Below are positions 60,890-64,000 of a stretch of DNA of 64,000 nucleotides, one piece after another. The notes beneath the pieces are model-generated. The model made no database searches. It saw nothing but the letters and a program-made list of their open reading frames with translations, and was not told where the DNA came from. Every line of letters starts with the position of its first letter. Position 1 is the stretch's first letter. Source of the stretch: Aliivibrio finisterrensis_A (GTDB taxonomy: Bacteria; Pseudomonadota; Gammaproteobacteria; Enterobacterales; Vibrionaceae); assembly GCF_004167675.1 (NCBI RefSeq), contig NZ_SEZQ01000001.1, one strand, 5' to 3'. The position numbers were made by a program, and so were the translations under genes.

Positions 60890-61447
60890 ATGAAAAAACA
60901 AAGAAAAGAGTTGCTTTCTAAAATCGAAAGTGAACAAAAAATCATAAATGATTACATTCTTCAAAATCAAAAACTGAAAGACAAAGTTGATCTGTTTGAA
61001 GAGCAAGAGAGTGTTTCAAGCTTTGAAGCTGACAAGATTCATAACTACTATCAACACTATTACTTAATCAAATCAAAAATCAACGAAGTGAATGATTTAG
61101 AAAGATTAGTTAAAGATTTGGGTATAAGAAACATAGTGTCTAAAACAAAATCGTTGATAGATGATAAAGAAGCTGAACTTGATATTTTAATGAATAGAAG
61201 AGTTGAAGTTGAACAGTTGTTAGAGTCTTTAAGCAAAGAGTTATCTAATGAGATTGAAGCTGAAAGTTATGATTGTGATACTGCCTTTTCTTATGCAAAT
61301 TTCGATAATGAACAAGAGTATTTGAAAAGAGAAATTGAACGTGTTGAAAAGCAAATTGAAACATTGAAAATCAACAAACTAAGTAAGTTAAAAAAAGCAT
61401 TAGTGATGCTGTGTGTAGTTGTCGTTATTGCAGAGTTATTTTTATAA
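60890..61447 (+). CDS. Coiled-coil protein with C-terminal membrane anchor
   Basis: The 185-residue protein is highly charged with heptad-like repeats at about 5-60 and 95-170 (KQRKELLSKIESEQKI, EQEYLKREIERVEKQIETL) and ends in one hydrophobic helix, LVMLCVVVVIAELFL. It would sit in the inner membrane by its tail with the coiled coil in the cytoplasm. AGAAGG precedes the ATG. A TTGAAA box 55 bases upstream with TACATA 16 bases on is a possible promoter. It is the first gene of a three-gene run of membrane proteins. No family is recognised. Confidence 0.75.
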   Translation: MKKQRKELLSKIESEQKIINDYILQNQKLKDKVDLFEEQESVSSFEADKIHNYYQHYYLIKSKINEVNDLERLVKDLGIRNIVSKTKSLIDDKEAELDILMNRRVEVEQLLESLSKELSNEIEAESYDCDTAFSYANFDNEQEYLKREIERVEKQIETLKINKLSKLKKALVMLCVVVVIAELFL

Positions 61448-61477
61448 AACAATAAATTAAAAGAGAGGAATAGAAAA

Positions 61478-61852
61478 ATGAGTATAAAAAGTATTTTATT
61501 AAACCTAATGGCAGTATCAATATCTATCTACACAGTAGCAAGTAAAAGTTCAATTGAATGGCTTGCTGTGCAAGAACCAATCTTAGCCATAGCTTTGATG
61601 ATTCTTATGTTTATGTATATCTTAACCAGTGTCTTTATGACGCTTCAAGCTATGGAGTATAAGCAAAAAGGTAAGGAGTTTTATCAAGCTGTATGCGCTA
61701 ACGCTTTGATGCTGATAACGGGGATTATAACGATGTTTAGTGCTGAACTTATCACGACAGCTATATATAAGCCATTTATCTTAGTTTACTGCTACTTCGG
61801 TCTTTGTTTAGTAGTGTTATTGTTAAAACAAAATTCAGTGAAAAGTGAGTAA
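61478..61852 (+). CDS. Small polytopic membrane protein (124 residues)
   Basis: Four hydrophobic segments are visible: SILLNLMAVSISIYTVA, EPILAIALMILMFMYILTSVFMTL, FYQAVCANALMLITGIITMF and FILVYCYFGLCLVVLLL. The end is short and hydrophilic. AGAGAGG lies upstream of the ATG. It overlaps the next gene by eight bases. I do not recognise a family; size and position suggest it works with the flanking membrane proteins. Confidence 0.72.
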   Translation: MSIKSILLNLMAVSISIYTVASKSSIEWLAVQEPILAIALMILMFMYILTSVFMTLQAMEYKQKGKEFYQAVCANALMLITGIITMFSAELITTAIYKPFILVYCYFGLCLVVLLLKQNSVKSE

Positions 61853-62159
61853 TTCTATGAGCGAAAGTATGAAAATATTTTTTAATTCTGATTTATCGAA
61901 AGATTGTTTAACTTCTCTGCTGCCAGTTTTTTTGATGTTAGTTTGTATATATATTACACAAAATATGTTTTTCAATATTTCAGTTAGTAGCTCTTACGTA
62001 GAATCAAAGCACAATGTCTTTGAAGTAAGTCATAACTTACCAAACGCAAAAAAGTTGAGCGATGAAGAAAAGAAAATGATTTATGAAAATGCTGATTTGG
62101 CACTCAATGCTTTTATGAATGTATCTGCAAATCAAAGTTCAAACAATGACAATGAATAA
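61845..62159 (+). CDS. Small membrane-anchored protein (104 residues)
   Basis: One hydrophobic helix (CLTSLLPVFLMLVCIYITQNM) follows a short N-terminal part; the remaining 60 residues are hydrophilic and Asn-rich (LSDEEKKMIYENADLALNAF). It could start at 61845 or at the ATG at 61857, which encodes MSESMKIFF. The gene overlaps the one before it and is followed by a strong terminator, so the three genes form one unit. No family is recognised. Confidence 0.65.
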   Translation: MSNSMSESMKIFFNSDLSKDCLTSLLPVFLMLVCIYITQNMFFNISVSSSYVESKHNVFEVSHNLPNAKKLSDEEKKMIYENADLALNAFMNVSANQSSNNDNE

Positions 62160-62166
62160 AACAAAG

Positions 62167-62192
62167 TGATAAGCAAAAGCTTATCATTTTTT
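62167..62192 (+). terminator. Terminator of the membrane-protein operon
   Basis: TGATAAGC and GCTTATCA form a perfect eight-base stem with an AAAA loop, followed by six T. Confidence 0.92.
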
Positions 62193-62252
62193 ATGAATAA
62201 CCCACATCAAACCCACAACAACAACCCTCGCAATCTTAAATAATCCAGAAGA

Positions 62253-62299
62253 CACGCTCATAAGAGCGTGAAGAATCACAATAATATAATTATTATTGT
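62253..62299. repeat. Two adjacent palindromes in element DNA
   Basis: CACGCTC-ATAA-GAGCGTG at 62253-62270 and ACAATAATA-TAAT-TATTATTGT at 62278-62299 are perfect inverted repeats seven bases apart. Neither has a following T-run of terminator type. They lie in a 340-base region without a gene and may be protein-binding or replication-related sites. Confidence 0.6.
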
Positions 62300-62532
62300 T
62301 CTATGTTTGATTTTTCCCTTCATTCCGTTGTTTCTAATGTTTGTTGTAAAGTTATGCGTATCTTTCTGCGTAGGACAAACGCCAGCTTGAATATTGTTGA
62401 GTAAAGACAAGGTTCAAAAAATTAGATTTAATCTCACGTTTATAGAAAATAGCATTAAAATATTTTTTCGTTTTACTCTTGCATTTTTCTTTTAATATGT
62501 TTTATTGAATACATGACAAGGAAGTTATTACT
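62300..62532. other. AT-rich non-coding stretch before the 58-residue gene
   Basis: No ORF with a ribosome site is seen. The last 80 bases are T-rich with several possible -10 boxes; a promoter for the next gene probably lies there, but I cannot choose one. Confidence 0.4.
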
Positions 62533-62709
62533 ATGAAAGACATAAATAATAAAGAGATAAAATTTAATCACGAAGATTTAAAATTTATCAATGAAAAGAA
62601 AGAAATGACACTTGATGATCTTGCCGATGGGGTTAAGTTTGAGAATCAAGAAATGAAGTTTAAGTCAAAGTTGCCAAAAGCAAGGAATAGCTTTAAACCA
62701 AGACGATAA
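62533..62709 (+). CDS. Small basic protein (58 residues)
   Basis: ATG 62533 opens a 58-codon frame with AAGGAAG nine bases upstream and a strong terminator 50 bases after the stop. The protein is rich in Lys, Phe and Glu, has a repeated KF pattern (IKFNHEDLKF, VKFENQEMKF), and ends KARNSFKPRR. No membrane segment or known fold is evident. Size and charge would suit a small regulator such as a recombination directionality factor, but nothing in the sequence proves that. Confidence 0.65.
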   Translation: MKDINNKEIKFNHEDLKFINEKKEMTLDDLADGVKFENQEMKFKSKLPKARNSFKPRR

Positions 62710-62757
62710 CTTTTAAACAAGAAATATTGAAAAAACTCCTTTTTGATATTTCCAAAG

Positions 62758-62783
62758 AAAGAAGCTTAATTGCTTCTTTTTTT
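62758..62783 (+). terminator. Terminator of the 58-residue gene
   Basis: AAAGAAGC and GCTTCTTT form an eight-base stem with a TTAATT loop, followed by TTTT. Confidence 0.9.
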
Positions 62784-62850
62784 GTATCTGGATTTGCAAA
62801 ATCTTATTTTTTTGATATCACATATAGTATAACTAAGGAGAAATATTTAT

Positions 62851-63219
62851 ATGATTAACAGTAAGGTTTTTAACAAAGATTACGACATTTTTATTGACGT
62901 TATTGACTACGATTTAGACTATGAAGAGTTTCATTTTATAGTTGATGAAGAGACTTTTGTATTGAGTCTAACAATGCTTAACGGCTATGAGTTAATGACG
63001 AAAGATAATTCAATGATTGAACACGATTCAGATTATGAATTGATTGATCAAGAAGAGTTGCACCAACTTCACCAGAACTTAAAAGCAACAAGCTTTTACA
63101 GGAAGGTGAAACAAAGAGCTATCGAACAGGTGATTAAAGCTGATTCTGAAATGGCTTCAATCGACTGGAATGAGCAAGAGCTTTATGAGACTGAACTAAT
63201 ATTGGACGATTTACAATAG
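62851..63219 (+). CDS. Acidic hypothetical protein (122 residues)
   Basis: The protein is strongly acidic, with clusters such as YDIFIDVIDYDLDYEEFHF and DSDYELIDQEELH, and a helical end (RAIEQVIKADSEMAS). A strong AAGGAG site lies 11 bases before the ATG. The charge pattern is that of DNA-mimic or anti-nuclease proteins, but that is only a resemblance. It is followed by another element gene 54 bases on. Family not recognised. Confidence 0.7.
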   Translation: MINSKVFNKDYDIFIDVIDYDLDYEEFHFIVDEETFVLSLTMLNGYELMTKDNSMIEHDSDYELIDQEELHQLHQNLKATSFYRKVKQRAIEQVIKADSEMASIDWNEQELYETELILDDLQ

Positions 63220-63273
63220 CACTTTTGCAAAAATTGGAAATGTGCTTAACAACTGAAAAACAAGGAATTTTTA

Positions 63274-64000
63274 AATGAATAGAGAAGAATACACAAAAAC
63301 CAAAATCCAAAAGACAGAAGAATCTTTGAAGCAAAGACCTTCTGATTTGAACTCATTGAGAGTGAATATGAACCAACAAAACTTTGAATCTAATGAAGAG
63401 TTTGTTGATGAGCTTTTCAACCAATGTTCAAAATACGATATTAGACCTGAGATATTTTTAGACCAAGAACAGAACTATCTTCAAATGCCAGCAGAAGCAA
63501 ATGAGCTTTTACAAGACAAAGTGATTGACTTTCAAGACGCTGAACAAAAGGCTTTTGTAGCTCAAAATGACCAAGACGTTTTAGATCAAGATAAGACGTT
63601 GATGAAGTTTAACCCTGCAAAAATTAACGACTTTAAAGCAACTGATGAAGCTACGAATGATGAACAAAATGATCTGGTTATTGGTAATTCTGATGAAGAG
63701 CAATTTGTTGATTATTCTGGTGTTAATGATGTAAACCCTCTTAAAAAAGCTGAACCAGAGAATCAGAGTGATAGTGAAATTCAACAGCAAATAAAAAAAT
63801 ACGATGAGTGGGAAAAAGAGTATCGTGAGAAGCTGAAAGAGTCTTTGTCTTTTGAAAAGCAAGGTGTGCTTAAAGAGCGTGTTTTTGATCCAGATTCAAA
63901 CACCTTTGCGACTTACACAAAAGCCATTGGGGGCGGTTATAAAAATGCGAGTGCTGGTGCTGACGCTTCGGTTAAACAGATTAAATCAATGTTCGCCAAT
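63274..64000 (+). CDS. Hydrophilic protein, N-terminal 242 residues
   Basis: ATG 63274, with AAGGA about ten bases upstream, opens a frame that remains open to the window edge. The visible part is acidic and rich in Gln, Asn, Asp and Lys (MNREEYTKTKIQKTEES, DQEQNYLQMPAEAN), likely flexible, with a charged helix KYDEWEKEYREKLKESL near residue 180 and a Gly-rich IGGGYKNASAGADASV near residue 220. No known motif is recognised. A role in transfer, replication or structure of the element is possible but unproven. Confidence 0.75.

Larger units (their letters stand above)
58597..64000 (+). mobile_element. Left end of an integrative element in the symporter gene
   Basis: DNA right of the symporter break differs from the host: low GC, small genes of unknown function, and a large serine recombinase as the first gene. 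The recombinase reads away from the junction, as in many serine-integrase elements where the integrase gene lies next to attP. The far end, with the symporter 5' half and second att site, lies beyond the window. The exact crossover base cannot be set without an uninterrupted relative; it should be within 58597-58668. Confidence 0.8.

Noticed and set aside
63581..63862. 93-residue hydrophobic minus-strand ORF
   Set aside because: It is antisense to the Asn/Lys/Glu-rich partial protein at the right edge; A-rich codons on one strand give Phe and Leu runs on the other.
1..64000. CRISPR array, tRNA or rRNA genes
   Set aside because: I saw no regularly spaced direct repeats and no tRNA-like fold or rRNA signature; only the SRP RNA is supported.

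Overview
The window looks like chromosomal DNA from a marine member of the Vibrionaceae, most likely an Aliivibrio (A. fischeri-like). The reasons are: AT-rich base use, integron cassette repeats of the Vibrio (VCR) type, a modular chitinase A beside a MSHA-like pilin, OmpU-type porins, a Vibrio-style type VI secretion cluster and a complete his operon with an attenuator. The genus call is inference; no rRNA is present to settle it.

Layout. (1) 1-2897: the start of an unknown acidic protein, a YcaD-like MFS transporter, a possible 25-residue membrane peptide and an EamA-type transporter. (2) About 3050-11260: a cluster of integron gene cassettes without an integrase in view (a CALIN). Plus-strand genes each end in a VCR-like attC site. 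Cargo is four small lipoproteins, a secreted protein, YefM-YoeB and Phd-ParE toxin-antitoxin pairs, an SDR oxidoreductase, a PhzF-family protein and a glutathione S-transferase. Several pieces are broken: a frameshifted antitoxin, an IS1182-type transposase tail, a GNAT tail fused to half an attC, and an attC without a gene. (3) 11361-16114: DUF333 lipoprotein, chitinase A, type IV pilin and the SRP RNA (ffs). (4) 16371-18284: membrane-bound diguanylate cyclase. (5) 18290-38576: a T6SS locus on the minus strand, tssA-B-C-E-F-G-clpV-vasH-small lipoprotein-fha-tssJ-K-L-M-pppA-ppkA. It encodes sheath, baseplate, membrane complex, ClpV and the threonine-phosphorylation switch, but no Hcp, VgrG or PAAR. 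(6) 38803-42592: ybaM-priC, a TSUP permease and dinG. (7) 42593-46290: two porins with the same promoter and 5' leader hairpin, with a DUF2057 gene between them. (8) 46453-54064: hisL attenuator and hisGDCBHAFI, interrupted between hisH and hisA by an inverted-repeat element. (9) 54119-57756: RluA-type pseudouridine synthase, RlmI-like methyltransferase, T2SS pilotin-like lipoprotein, yciI, yciA and yciB.

(10) 57916-64000: the 3' half of a dicarboxylate/amino-acid:cation symporter gene is cut off at about 58597-58632. A large serine recombinase gene starts within 75 bases of the break and reads away from it. After it come small genes of unknown function: a coiled-coil tail-anchored protein, two small membrane proteins, a 58-residue basic protein, a 122-residue acidic protein and a long hydrophilic protein that runs off the window. 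This is one end of an integrative element inserted in the symporter gene, and it is the most novel part of the window.
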